Shown: positions 29,055 through 37,801 of the stretch, in pieces
How positions within the stretch are numbered: the stretch's first letter is position 1
Layout: each line of letters starts with the position of its first letter
Origin: Herbaspirillum sp. Sphag64
Lineage (GTDB): Bacteria; Pseudomonadota; Gammaproteobacteria; Burkholderiales; Burkholderiaceae_D
Length of the DNA stretch: 64,000 bases
Direction of reading: 5' to 3'
Assembly: GCF_014192645.1 (NCBI RefSeq)
Contig: NZ_JACHYE010000008.1
Coordinates: forward strand, 124,001-188,000
Translations under genes and position numbers: made by a program
The notes under the pieces: generated by a model
The model's database searches: none
What the model saw: the letters and a program-made list of their open reading frames with translations, nothing else
Told to the model about the DNA's origin: nothing

Positions 29055-29810
29055 TCAGGGAATACCGAAACGACGTCGTCGCTGCTGCATGTCCGGAGAT
29101 TGCAAATCCACCAAAGTCAGAAAGTCGATGGTCTTGAAAGCCCGATCCAGCGCTGGTGGTCCGCAGATCCAGGCACCCAGCGCCAGATAGGAAGAAAGCA
29201 GCTTGGGTAGCTTCAGATCCGGCGTCGCCGGACCATCGAGCGGACAGACATACGCAGGCGTAGGTGCCGTACGCAAAGCCGGCGGGGCCAGATATTGCTG
29301 CAGTTGATTGAAGCCAGCCACACCGTCGGCAGGATCCTGCGAGGTCAGCGAGCTGCAGCCAATCAGGTAGCGGCCACCACGTTGCTGGGCATACGCGGCA
29401 ATCCCGCGCCACAGCAAACTCAGCACCTGAAAATTGCGATGCTCACGCGCAATACAGGCACGACCGAGCTCTATGATTTGCGCCCGTAACGGCGCATAGA
29501 CATCAAACGCAAACTCCTGGGCGCAGTAATAACCGTGTTGCGCATGCGCCGTCGCACCGGACTGCATACGATAGGTCCCTACAATTTTTCCACTGGGGCA
29601 ATGCTCGACCAGCAAATGGTCGCATACGGAATCAAAGAGATCGCGATCCAGACAGGTCTCAAAGGAAGACGCCAATCCCTCATTGAGCTCGCTGTTGAAC
29701 ACCACAAAGCGCAGCGACTGGCAAGCGCGCAAGTCAGCTTCATCTCGCGCCATGCGCGCCACATAGCTGGTACCTATATGAAGTGGGGCCAATTCGCCGA
29801 ATACGTTCAT
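29055..29810 (-). CDS. OlsB-like GNAT N-acyltransferase
   Basis: A 251-residue GNAT-fold protein of the acyl-ACP N-acyltransferase group (Acetyltransf_5, to which OlsB belongs). It has the family stretches SLRFVVFNSELNEG, CDHLLVEH...IVGTYRM, ELGRACIAREHRN and LWRGIAAYAQQRG with RYLIGCSSL. OlsB attaches a 3-hydroxyacyl chain to ornithine to give lyso-ornithine lipid. The partner O-acyltransferase OlsA is not in the window. It is divergent from the five-gene operon at 30025-33650, with a shared upstream region of about 215 bases, which suggests a joint lipid-related role. Confidence 0.85.
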   Translation of the reverse strand: MNVFGELAPLHIGTSYVARMARDEADLRACQSLRFVVFNSELNEGLASSFETCLDRDLFDSVCDHLLVEHCPSGKIVGTYRMQSGATAHAQHGYYCAQEFAFDVYAPLRAQIIELGRACIAREHRNFQVLSLLWRGIAAYAQQRGGRYLIGCSSLTSQDPADGVAGFNQLQQYLAPPALRTAPTPAYVCPLDGPATPDLKLPKLLSSYLALGAWICGPPALDRAFKTIDFLTLVDLQSPDMQQRRRRFGIP

Positions 29811-30024
29811 CGGTCATCACCATTGGTTATGGACAACATTGCACAGCGCAACGTCCTGCCCTGTTATTCGCGTTACAGGCAAAAGAAGTTACGTGCACAA
29901 CAAAAATATTATCAATTTTTGCGTCGCGGTGTAACCGGATCAACTTGCCCGACGAACTCACTATCAACACCACGGCGCAAGCCGCCTTTTGAAAATATAG
30001 CCTTATCGCTCGCAAAGGAAAAGT

Positions 30025-30498
30025 ATGTTTACGCACTTACTAAAACCATTACTGCTGTCTTTGCTGCTCACCACAGGTGCGCTCGTCACCTTGAGCGCAC
30101 CAGCCAGTGCCGCCGAAGCGCCTGTCTACACTGGATTGTTCAGCAAGGTTGCTGTCAGTGGCTACGATACCGTGGCGTATTTCACTCAGCATCAGGCCGT
30201 TAAAGGCGATCGAAAGTTCACGACAATCTATCAAGGTGTCGAGTGGCGCTTTGCAAGTGCGGAGAATCTGGCCCTGTTCATCGCCAATCCGGAACACTAC
30301 GCACCGCAATATGGTGGCTATTGCGCCTGGGCCGTGTCCCAGAACAGCACCGCCTCAGCGGATCCACAGCGCTGGAAGATCGTCAACGACAAGCTCTATC
30401 TGAACTATGACGAAGACGTGCAAAAGAAATGGGAAGCCAACACACCCGCCTTGATCAAGGCTGCCGACCAACACTGGCCTAAGGTCCTCGAAAAATGA
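30025..30498 (+). CDS. exported YHS domain protein
   Basis: A 157-residue protein with an N-terminal signal peptide (LLLSLLLTTGALVTLSAPASAA) and one YHS domain: YTGLFSKVAVSGYDTVAYF, VEWRFASAENLALFIANPEHYAPQYGGYCAWAV. The domain is often linked to metal handling. AAGGAAAAGT precedes the ATG. It is first in an operon in which each gene overlaps the next by ATGA. Function unknown. Confidence 0.9.
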   Translation: MFTHLLKPLLLSLLLTTGALVTLSAPASAAEAPVYTGLFSKVAVSGYDTVAYFTQHQAVKGDRKFTTIYQGVEWRFASAENLALFIANPEHYAPQYGGYCAWAVSQNSTASADPQRWKIVNDKLYLNYDEDVQKKWEANTPALIKAADQHWPKVLEK

Positions 30499-31046
30499 AA
30501 CCCCTCTCCAAATCACATACCGATAGCCTGCAGATGTCAGCGACTCCTTCCGCGATGCCGACCGGACGGCGGCAACAACTACTCTTGATCGCGCTGACCG
30601 GCTATATCGCCTTTGTCTTTATTCAGTCCTTGTTCTACAAATTCTCCAACTCGCCGGAGACACAATATATCTTTGGCATTCTTGATGTCTGGAGCGGCAC
30701 ACTCGGCTGGCCGGGACTATTCTCGCCACACGGCATCTTCAGTCAATATGTCGTGGGCTGTGCCGAGTTGTTGGCATCGACCCTGCTACTGGCCGGTCTG
30801 CTGCTGAAAAAGCCACTGCTGCATACGGCTGGTGCCGCGCTCGGGCTGGCGGTTATCAGTGGTGCGATCTTCTTCCATCTGTTCACCCCTCTGGGCGTAC
30901 AGGTACGGAATGCCGATGGTAGTCTGGACGGTGGCGAACTGTTTGCGCTGGCCTGCGGTGTGTGGATTTCGGCGGTACTGATCCTGGTACTGCGCCGGCA
31001 TACGGTCCTGACACTGCTGTCGCACCTACGTGCATCACGGCCATGA
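30495..31046 (+). CDS. DoxX-like integral membrane protein
   Basis: A 183-residue protein with four predicted membrane helices (about 27-47, 78-98, 101-127, 150-167). FVFIQSLFYKFSNSPETQYIF and VVGCAELLASTLLLAGL resemble the DoxX/DoxD-like family, whose members associate with membrane redox enzymes. The ATG overlaps the YHS stop (ATGA), so translation is coupled. It has no cysteines positioned like a thiol enzyme. Function unknown. Confidence 0.82.
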   Translation: MKPLSKSHTDSLQMSATPSAMPTGRRQQLLLIALTGYIAFVFIQSLFYKFSNSPETQYIFGILDVWSGTLGWPGLFSPHGIFSQYVVGCAELLASTLLLAGLLLKKPLLHTAGAALGLAVISGAIFFHLFTPLGVQVRNADGSLDGGELFALACGVWISAVLILVLRRHTVLTLLSHLRASRP

Positions 31047-31876
31047 CTGCGACCAGAATCATGGGTGTCCTCGCCGTCGTCATGACACTGGCTGGCTGTG
31101 CGCCACCAGCACCGCGCCTGTCGTCAGAGCAGCTGTCCGCCTTGCGCAGTACGGTGCATGTGGACGCACCACTGAACCAGGCAATCAGTATCGTGCACTC
31201 ACCAGAAACAAGCGGTGTGCCGGTAATTTATGTACACGGTACGCCGGGCTCGGCTGAGGGCTGGACCGACTATGTGCTCGAACCACTTCCAGGCACCCGA
31301 TCGATTGCACTGGATCGCCCTGGTTTTGGCAGTAGCGAGCCCGAACAGGCTGTCACCAGTCTGGCATTGCAAGCCGCTGCGGTGACCGCCCTGTTCCCGC
31401 AAGATGGCAGCCCGGTCGTTCTGGTTGGCCATTCACTCGGCGGTGCGGTCGTCGCCAAGGTTGCGGCCGATCATCCGCAACGTGTACGCGCACTCGTCTT
31501 TCTGGCATCGGCACTGGACCCGGCTCAGGAAAAAATCAATCCGCTGCAATATCTCGGACAACACTGGCCGGTCAGTGCGATGTTGCCACGCGCCATGCGT
31601 AACGCCAACGAGGAATTGATGGTCTTCAAGGGCGAGCTGGAAGCGCTGCAACCCTTGTTGCCGCAGATTACCGCGCCGACCATCATCGTGCACGGCACCA
31701 AGGACCCGCTGGTGCCCTTTGCCAATGTCGCCTACATGCAGGCCCATCTGAGTGGTGCTGCCTGTATCAAGACGGTACCGCTGCAGGACTTCAATCACTT
31801 CCTGCCATGGAATGCAGAGCCACAGGTGCGCGCCGCCATTGAATGGGCAGTCCATGCGGACTGTCACGCACCATGA
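31043..31876 (+). CDS. alpha/beta-hydrolase lipoprotein
   Basis: A 277-residue lipoprotein. The signal is MTATRIMGVLAVVMTLAGC with lipobox LAGC (Cys19). The hydrolase domain has VIYVHGTPGSAEGW (oxyanion), nucleophile VGHSLGGAVVA, acid HGTKDPLVP and a late His in DFNHFLP. ATG 31043 overlaps the DoxX-like stop by ATGA; the open frame upstream is antisense-like and out of place. Exported and membrane-anchored, so it acts on envelope or extracellular esters or lipids. Substrate unknown. Confidence 0.87.
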   Translation: MTATRIMGVLAVVMTLAGCAPPAPRLSSEQLSALRSTVHVDAPLNQAISIVHSPETSGVPVIYVHGTPGSAEGWTDYVLEPLPGTRSIALDRPGFGSSEPEQAVTSLALQAAAVTALFPQDGSPVVLVGHSLGGAVVAKVAADHPQRVRALVFLASALDPAQEKINPLQYLGQHWPVSAMLPRAMRNANEELMVFKGELEALQPLLPQITAPTIIVHGTKDPLVPFANVAYMQAHLSGAACIKTVPLQDFNHFLPWNAEPQVRAAIEWAVHADCHAP

Positions 31877-32484
31877 ACGCGCTCTGGGACAACAGCCATG
31901 CGCTGGTACTGGCAGCACTGCAAGGCCTGACTGCGCCGTGGTTAATCGTCGTGGTGCTGGTACTGACAACCTTCCTGCTGGAAGACCTCGCCATCGCCGC
32001 CGGTGCCGCGCTGGCCATGCAGGGCGTGCTTTCCTGGCCACTGGTATTTGCAGCAGTCGCCGGTGGCATTGCACTGGGGGATCTGGGCTTGTATGGGCTC
32101 GGCTATCTGGCGCGCTATCTACCATGGCTGCGGCGACGCTATCTCACGCCACACGGGCCATGGTTACTGCACAAGCTGCAAAGCAGCCTTGGAAGTGCCG
32201 TGCTGCTGGCACGCGTAATTCCGGGCTTGCGGTTGGTAACTTACACCGTCTGCGGTGCCGTCAAGGTCCCGGTAGTGGCTTTTATTGGCTGGGTGACGTT
32301 GGCCGTGACGCTCTGGACCAGCACCTTGTTCTGGATCAGCGCCACCATCGGCCGCGCCATCGCCAACAGTCTGCACCTGCCACTGGCACTGGCTGCCGCC
32401 ATCCCGATCGTGATGCTGGTGCTGCTGACGCAGCTAGTGCGCCGTATCCATCCAACACTGTTTCAAGTCAAGGAGAAAGCATGA
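31873..32484 (+). CDS. DedA family membrane protein
   Basis: A 203-residue membrane protein with DedA/VTT motifs: FLLEDLAIAAGAALAMQG, GDLGLYGLGYLARYL and the signature RVIPGLRLVTYTVCGAVKVPVVAF (GxR with the conserved Arg), plus 4-5 helices. DedA proteins carry undecaprenyl phosphate or phospholipid across membranes, or support proton-motive force. The ATG at 31873 overlaps the hydrolase stop. Confidence 0.88.
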   Translation: MNALWDNSHALVLAALQGLTAPWLIVVVLVLTTFLLEDLAIAAGAALAMQGVLSWPLVFAAVAGGIALGDLGLYGLGYLARYLPWLRRRYLTPHGPWLLHKLQSSLGSAVLLARVIPGLRLVTYTVCGAVKVPVVAFIGWVTLAVTLWTSTLFWISATIGRAIANSLHLPLALAAAIPIVMLVLLTQLVRRIHPTLFQVKEKA

Positions 32485-33650
32485 ATCCCGTGATGCCACC
32501 AGCGATGCAGCAAGCAGTTCAGGATGCCATGGCGCAAGGACAACAACCGCATCAGGGCATGCCTGCGTTTGATCAGAGCGGCGCGCCGCTGAGCTTTTTC
32601 GAGTTCTGGCCAATGTGGGCGTTCTACCCGCCAGTGTTCCTGTACACGCTGTGGTTAATGGCGCGCTATCGCGGCATCTTGCTGCCGACAGTTGCCAATC
32701 CTTCGTTCCCCGGCGGTGGCTTCTTTGGCGAATCCAAGGCTGCCATTCTGGAACTGGCGATGGCACACACACCGGAGTGGGTGGCCCCTTTCATCACACT
32801 GGAACGTCCGGAAGTCTCCGACACCGAGCAAGCCTGGCAAGCGCTGACCACGCTCGCACTGGAACAACTGGCAGCAAAGGGCCTGAGCCTGCCGGTGGTA
32901 GCTAAACCCGATCTGGGCTGTCGTGGTGCCGGCGTGCGACTGATTCGCACTGTCGCCGCATTGCGTCAGTACTTGCAGGACTTCCCGGCCGGTGCCACCT
33001 TGCTGCTACAGCGCTATATTCCGTTCGAAGGAGAAGCTGGCATTTTCTACTGCCGCCAGCCACACGAAGCACGTGGTCGCATTCTGTCGATCACGCTGAA
33101 GTATTTTCCTTACGTCTATGGCGATGGACAGCGTAGTCTGCGCGAGCTGATCCTGGCTGATCCACGCGCCGGCAAATTGCAGCATCTGTATCTGCATCGG
33201 CATGCCGCGCGTCTTGATACCATCCCTGCTGCGGGTGAACCAATACGTCTGGCATTCGCCGGCAGTCATAGCCGTGGCGCGATCTTCCGTAACGGCACCC
33301 ACATGGTGACGCCAGAAATGGAAGCCTGTTTCGATGCCATCTCACAGCGCATTCCGGAGTTTTATTTTGGTCGTTACGACATCCGCTTCGCTGACTTTGC
33401 CGAGGTCCAAAATGGTCGCGGCTTCACCATCGTTGAAGCCAATGGCGCTGGTGCCGAAAGCACCCACATCTGGGATCGCAGCACCAGCCTGTGGACGGCC
33501 TGGCGCGATCTGATGAAGCAGTATCGACTGCTATTCCAGATCGGCCGTGCCAATCTGGAGCGTGGTTTCAAACCCTTGAGCCTACTTGAATTCAGGCGCT
33601 GGCATCGCCGTGAAAAAGAACTCACACCGCGTTATCCGAGCACCGACTGA
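32481..33650 (+). CDS. ATP-grasp-like protein with N-terminal membrane segment
   Basis: A 389-residue protein. Residues ~43-62 are hydrophobic (WPMWAFYPPVFLYTLWLMAR); the rest is ATP-grasp-like: VVAKPDLGCRGAGVRL (Lys142 and the Gly loop), LLLQRYIPFEGEAG, FGRYDIRFADF and IVEANGAGAE (metal-binding Glu319/Asn321). ATP-grasp enzymes join a carboxylate to an amine or thiol; the acceptor here is unknown. The start is fixed by AAGGAGAAAGC and by overlap with the dedA stop (ATGA). The frame is open far upstream, but that part lies over the DedA gene. It is the last gene of the operon. Confidence 0.82.
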   Translation: MNPVMPPAMQQAVQDAMAQGQQPHQGMPAFDQSGAPLSFFEFWPMWAFYPPVFLYTLWLMARYRGILLPTVANPSFPGGGFFGESKAAILELAMAHTPEWVAPFITLERPEVSDTEQAWQALTTLALEQLAAKGLSLPVVAKPDLGCRGAGVRLIRTVAALRQYLQDFPAGATLLLQRYIPFEGEAGIFYCRQPHEARGRILSITLKYFPYVYGDGQRSLRELILADPRAGKLQHLYLHRHAARLDTIPAAGEPIRLAFAGSHSRGAIFRNGTHMVTPEMEACFDAISQRIPEFYFGRYDIRFADFAEVQNGRGFTIVEANGAGAESTHIWDRSTSLWTAWRDLMKQYRLLFQIGRANLERGFKPLSLLEFRRWHRREKELTPRYPSTD

Positions 33651-33693
33651 ACCTCTTCAACTCCGAATGATTGACCATCCGTGGACATCCATC

Positions 33694-34233
33694 ATGCACA
33701 ACAATGACACCAACCCGCTCTGGGCACATAACGCCGGCCTGATTGACGCCGCCATCCTGCTGATCGGCCGCCTGCAACGCGAAGCGCATCCTGGCTTCAA
33801 CTATGCGCAGGCAGTAGGGCCTCATCTGCGCCACATCATTGAGCATTACACGGCATTGCTGGCGGCGCTGGACTCTCCCTCCGGCCTGGTTGATTACGAT
33901 GCCCGCGAGCGCGATCTGGCCTTGCAAAGCGTACCGCAAGTCACGCTGGCCAAGCTGACGACGTTACGTACGCGCTTTGAGACGCTGATGCATAGTCACG
34001 GTCCGGCAGCCTCCCTGGCGACGTCACTGACAACCCGCCTGCAGACAGGTCCCGCGGGTGAACTGAGCATCATGTCGAATACCTCACTGGGACGTGAGCT
34101 CTGTTTCCTGTCCTCCCATACGGTGCATCATTTTGCCGTGCTGGTTCATCTATGCCACGCTGCGGGTGTCGAACTGGGACATGACTTCGATAAGGCACCA
34201 GCGACGCTGGCGCATGAACGTCAAGCGGCCTGA
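33694..34233 (+). CDS. DinB-like four-helix protein
   Basis: A 179-residue helical protein with His patterns of the DinB/YfiT superfamily: PHLRHIIEHYTALL near residue 45 and SSHTVHHFAVLVH near 145, which could bind a metal. It follows the ATP-grasp gene by 43 bases and may be part of the same transcript. ATG 33694 is chosen; ATG 33667 is also possible. Catalytic role, if any, unknown. Confidence 0.7.
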   Translation: MHNNDTNPLWAHNAGLIDAAILLIGRLQREAHPGFNYAQAVGPHLRHIIEHYTALLAALDSPSGLVDYDARERDLALQSVPQVTLAKLTTLRTRFETLMHSHGPAASLATSLTTRLQTGPAGELSIMSNTSLGRELCFLSSHTVHHFAVLVHLCHAAGVELGHDFDKAPATLAHERQAA

Positions 34234-34239
34234 ACTGCC

Positions 34240-34995
34240 ATGTGCCTGATCGCCTGGAACTGGCAACCTGATAGCCAGCAACCGCTGCTCCTGCTGGCCA
34301 ATCGTGATGAATTTTTTGTTCGCCCGACTCAGCCCTTGCACTGGTGGCAGCATGGCTTGTTCATGGCTGGTCGTGATCTGCACGGCGGTGGCAGCTGGCT
34401 CGGTGTCAGCCGGGATGGCCGACTGGCGGCGCTGACCAATTATCGCGACCCGCTGCATCAGCGCGCCGATGCGCCATCACGCGGCAAACTGGTGACTGAT
34501 TTTCTGGAGGGAAGTCTCAGCGCAGCCGACTATCTGGCCCAACTGACGCCCCACGCGCAGGACTACAACCCATTCAACCTGTTACTGCTTGATGGTCAGC
34601 AGTTGCTTGGTTTCGAAAGTCGGCAAGCCCGCAGCTTTGTTGTGCAACCGGGCATACAGGGTGTTTCCAATGCCGGCTTCAATACACCATGGCCAAAGTT
34701 GGTCCGGCTCACAGCGGCACTATCGCGGCAAAAGCCAACTGCCGATACGGAGACACTGATGTCCTTGCTGGCCGACGACACAATAGCGCCTGATACGTTG
34801 TTACCCCAAACCGGTATCACGCTCGAACGTGAGCGCCTGCTGTCAGCCGCCTTCATCCGTTCGCCCGATTACGGAACACGCGCCAGCAGCGTGGTCAAGA
34901 TCACGGCACAAGGAGTGGAATTTAGTGAGCGCAGTTTCAACGCCCAAGGAACACTGGCCACGCAGCAGTTCAGCCTTGCGGCTGTTGCGGCGTGA
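34240..34995 (+). CDS. NRDE family protein (TANGO2-like)
   Basis: A 251-residue protein opening MCLIAWNWQ with ANRDEFFVRPT, the motif that names the NRDE family, then GGGSWLGVSRDGRLAALTNYRDP. The N-terminal Cys2 could act as an Ntn-type nucleophile, as suggested for this family. Eukaryotic TANGO2 is linked to heme or lipid metabolism. It is 6 bases after the DinB-like gene, so the two are probably co-transcribed. Confidence 0.9.
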   Translation: MCLIAWNWQPDSQQPLLLLANRDEFFVRPTQPLHWWQHGLFMAGRDLHGGGSWLGVSRDGRLAALTNYRDPLHQRADAPSRGKLVTDFLEGSLSAADYLAQLTPHAQDYNPFNLLLLDGQQLLGFESRQARSFVVQPGIQGVSNAGFNTPWPKLVRLTAALSRQKPTADTETLMSLLADDTIAPDTLLPQTGITLERERLLSAAFIRSPDYGTRASSVVKITAQGVEFSERSFNAQGTLATQQFSLAAVAA

Positions 34996-35040
34996 CCAGT
35001 GATAGTAAGGATGATTGCGACGATCTAACGTCAGTGCCGT

Positions 35041-36708
35041 TTAGCGTGTCACAGGCTTGTAACGGATACGCTTAGGCTTGGCACCTTCTTCACCGAGACG
35101 CTTCTTCTTGTCGGCTTCATATTCCTGATAATTGCCGTCAAAGAAGCTCACTTGCGAATCACCCTCGAAGGCGATGATATGGGTCGCGATACGGTCCAGG
35201 AACCAGCGATCATGGCTGATCACCATCACGGTACCGGCGAACTCCAGCAAGGCATCTTCCAGTGCACGCAGGGTTTCCACGTCGAGGTCATTGGACGGTT
35301 CATCCAGCAGCAATACGTTGCCGCCTTGCAGCAGTGTCTTGGCCAGATGCAGACGGCCACGCTCACCACCGGACAGATTACCGACGATCTTTTGCTGATC
35401 CCCACCCTTGAAATTGAAACGACCCAGATAGGCACGCGAGGGCATTTCAAAGCGGCCCACGGTCAGAATATCCGCACCATTGGCAACATCTTCAAACACG
35501 GTCTTCTTGTTTTCCAGATCTTCGCGCGACTGATCGACCAGCGAAATCTTCACCGTTGGTCCCAGGACCAGTTCGCCGCTATCGGGCTGCTCACGGCCAG
35601 CCAGCATGCGGAACAAGGTCGACTTACCGGCCCCGTTAGGACCGATGATACCGACGATAGCACCGGCTGGAATCTTGAAATTCAGGTTGTCGATGAGCAG
35701 ACGATCACCGTAGCTCTTGCTCAGGTTCTTGAACTCAATCACTTCATTGCCCAGACGCTCGGCCACAGGAATGAAGATTTCCTGGGTTTCATTGCGCTTC
35801 TGGTATTCGTGTTCTGACAATTCATTAAAGCGCGATAGACGTGCCTTGCTCTTGGCCTGACGTCCCTTAGGGTTTTGTCGCACCCATTCCAGTTCCTTGG
35901 CGATGGTCTTTTGACGCGCCGATTCGCTGGCTTCTTCCTGCTTCAGACGCGCTTCTTTCTGTTCCAGCCAGGAGCTGTAGTTACCCTTCCAGGGGATACC
36001 GTGACCGCGGTCCAGTTCCAGAATCCATTCCGCAGCGTTGTCCAGGAAGTAGCGATCATGGGTAATCGCCACCACGGTGCCGGGGAAGCGTTGCAGGAAC
36101 TGCTCCAGCCAGTCGACCGATTCCGCATCCAGATGGTTGGTCGGCTCATCAAGCAGCAACATGTCGGGCTTGGAGAGCAGCAGTTTGCACAATGCCACGC
36201 GGCGTTTTTCACCACCGGACAGCACACCGATCCTGGCATCCCACGGCGGCAGACGCAGGGCATCAGCTGCCATTTCGAGCTGCTGGTTCAGGCTGTTGCC
36301 ATCGGACGCAGAAATGATCGCTTCCAGACGTGCCTGCTCGGTTGCCAGCGCGTCGAAGTCAGCGTCTTCTTCCGCGTAGGCGGCATACACAGCATCCAGT
36401 TTGGCTTGCGCTTCGAATATTTCGCCGAGTGCGCTCTCGACTTCCTGACGCACGGTCTTCTCGGCATCGAGCTGTGGTTCCTGCGGCAGATAACCAATGT
36501 TCAGGTTCGGCATCGGAATGGCTTCGCCTTCGATTTCCTTGTCGATGCCGGCCATGATCTTGAGCAGGGTCGATTTACCGGAGCCGTTCAGGCCGAGCAC
36601 ACCGATCTTGGCGCCGGGGAAAAAGGACAGCGAAATGTCCTTGAGGATCTGCCGCTTGGGCGGCACGATCTTGCCGACGCGGTTCATTGTAAATACGTAT
36701 TGAGCCAT
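35041..36708 (-). CDS. ettA: energy-dependent translational throttle protein EttA (ABC-F)
   Basis: ABC-F ATPase that binds the ribosomal E site and gates translation initiation according to energy level. It has two ABC cassettes: Walker A GLNGSGKST and GPNGAGKST, signatures LSGGEKRR and LSGGERGR, Walker B LLLDEPTNHL and LLLDEPSNDL. The linker (~240-300) is Lys/Glu-rich. From ATG 36708 (MAQYVFTMNRVGK) the product is 555 residues, the same as E. coli EttA; an earlier in-frame start at 36783 gives an atypical extension. There are no membrane segments. Confidence 0.95.
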   Translation of the reverse strand: MAQYVFTMNRVGKIVPPKRQILKDISLSFFPGAKIGVLGLNGSGKSTLLKIMAGIDKEIEGEAIPMPNLNIGYLPQEPQLDAEKTVRQEVESALGEIFEAQAKLDAVYAAYAEEDADFDALATEQARLEAIISASDGNSLNQQLEMAADALRLPPWDARIGVLSGGEKRRVALCKLLLSKPDMLLLDEPTNHLDAESVDWLEQFLQRFPGTVVAITHDRYFLDNAAEWILELDRGHGIPWKGNYSSWLEQKEARLKQEEASESARQKTIAKELEWVRQNPKGRQAKSKARLSRFNELSEHEYQKRNETQEIFIPVAERLGNEVIEFKNLSKSYGDRLLIDNLNFKIPAGAIVGIIGPNGAGKSTLFRMLAGREQPDSGELVLGPTVKISLVDQSREDLENKKTVFEDVANGADILTVGRFEMPSRAYLGRFNFKGGDQQKIVGNLSGGERGRLHLAKTLLQGGNVLLLDEPSNDLDVETLRALEDALLEFAGTVMVISHDRWFLDRIATHIIAFEGDSQVSFFDGNYQEYEADKKKRLGEEGAKPKRIRYKPVTR

Positions 36709-36789
36709 GTGTAGATGCCAATAATGAGAATAAAAAGGAAAGAATACGATTCGGTAGCAGCCAGATCGGGACGGGCCAGTCAATCGCCG

Positions 36790-37677
36790 TCAGGATTGAG
36801 CCAGACGACGCTTGTCAGATTTATCAACCCACAAACGCCATAACCCTTCCAGTGAGTATACCGCCAGCGCGGTCCAGATCACCATGAATCCGGTTAAGCG
36901 AATGCCATCGAAGGCTTCGTGGTAAATCAGCACACCCGTCAATAGTTGCAGGGTCGGTGTCATATACTGCAACAAGCCCAGCAACGACAAGGGAATCTGC
37001 CTTGCGGCCCGGGCAAACAACAGCAAGGGGATGGCCGTCACCGGCCCCGATAGCATCAGTAGCAACTGCTTCGATGGTGCCGCCTGTAAAAATGCATTGC
37101 TGCCATGCAAGGCGCCCACCAGCGTGACACCGATCACCAGCGGTGATAGCAGGATGGTTTCCAGTGCCAGCCCCTGCAAGGCTCCCAGCGGTGCCGTCTT
37201 GCGCAACAAACCATATACCCCGAAGGTCGCGGCAATGAGCAAGCCAACCCAGGGCAAAACACCGTTCATCCAGGTCATCCACAAGACGGCACCGAGTGCA
37301 ATCAAGACGGCCAGCCATTGCAAGGGACGCAGCCGCTCCTTCAATACCACGGCGCCCAGCAGGACACTGAGCAAGGGGCTCATGAAATAACCCAGACTGG
37401 CATCGACGATACGACCGCTATTGACCGCCCATACATACAAGGTCCAGTTGGCCGACAGCAGCAAGGCGCTGGCCAGACAGCCGAGCAATACGCGCGGCTG
37501 ACGTGCGACCTCGCCCAGCCAGGCCCACTGGCGACGCCAGCTCAATACCAGCACCAGAAAAACCAGTGACCAGAAGATCCGTTGCATCACAATCTCAAAT
37601 GAATTGATGTCTTGCAACAGTTTGAAGTAGACCGGGAACAAACCCCAGAGCAGAAAAGAACTAATCGCGTAAAGCAT
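36790..37677 (-). CDS. rarD: RarD-type EamA transporter
   Basis: A 295-residue DMT-family membrane protein with ten predicted helices. LLWGLFPVYFKLL, MQRIFWSL, NWTLYVWAVN and LGYFMSPLLSVLLG match RarD. RarD is usually annotated as a chloramphenicol-sensitive or permease protein; its substrate is not settled. It lies upstream of ettA on the same strand (81 bases). Confidence 0.9.
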   Translation of the reverse strand: MLYAISSFLLWGLFPVYFKLLQDINSFEIVMQRIFWSLVFLVLVLSWRRQWAWLGEVARQPRVLLGCLASALLLSANWTLYVWAVNSGRIVDASLGYFMSPLLSVLLGAVVLKERLRPLQWLAVLIALGAVLWMTWMNGVLPWVGLLIAATFGVYGLLRKTAPLGALQGLALETILLSPLVIGVTLVGALHGSNAFLQAAPSKQLLLMLSGPVTAIPLLLFARAARQIPLSLLGLLQYMTPTLQLLTGVLIYHEAFDGIRLTGFMVIWTALAVYSLEGLWRLWVDKSDKRRLAQS

Positions 37678-37801
37678 GGTGGCCCGACTGTCAGGAACGG
37701 CAATAAGAGGGTAGAAAGCGCTTGCTGCCAGTCACCGATGAAGTCTCCGGAATTTTTCTATATGTATGGACAGCAACGCTATTATCGCCGGAAAGCAGGC
37801 T

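Noticed and set aside
31752-32480. 243-codon extension upstream of the ATP-grasp gene in the same frame
   Set aside because: It runs over the DedA gene, and the ribosome binding site AAGGAGAAAGC plus ATGA overlap fix the start at 32481.
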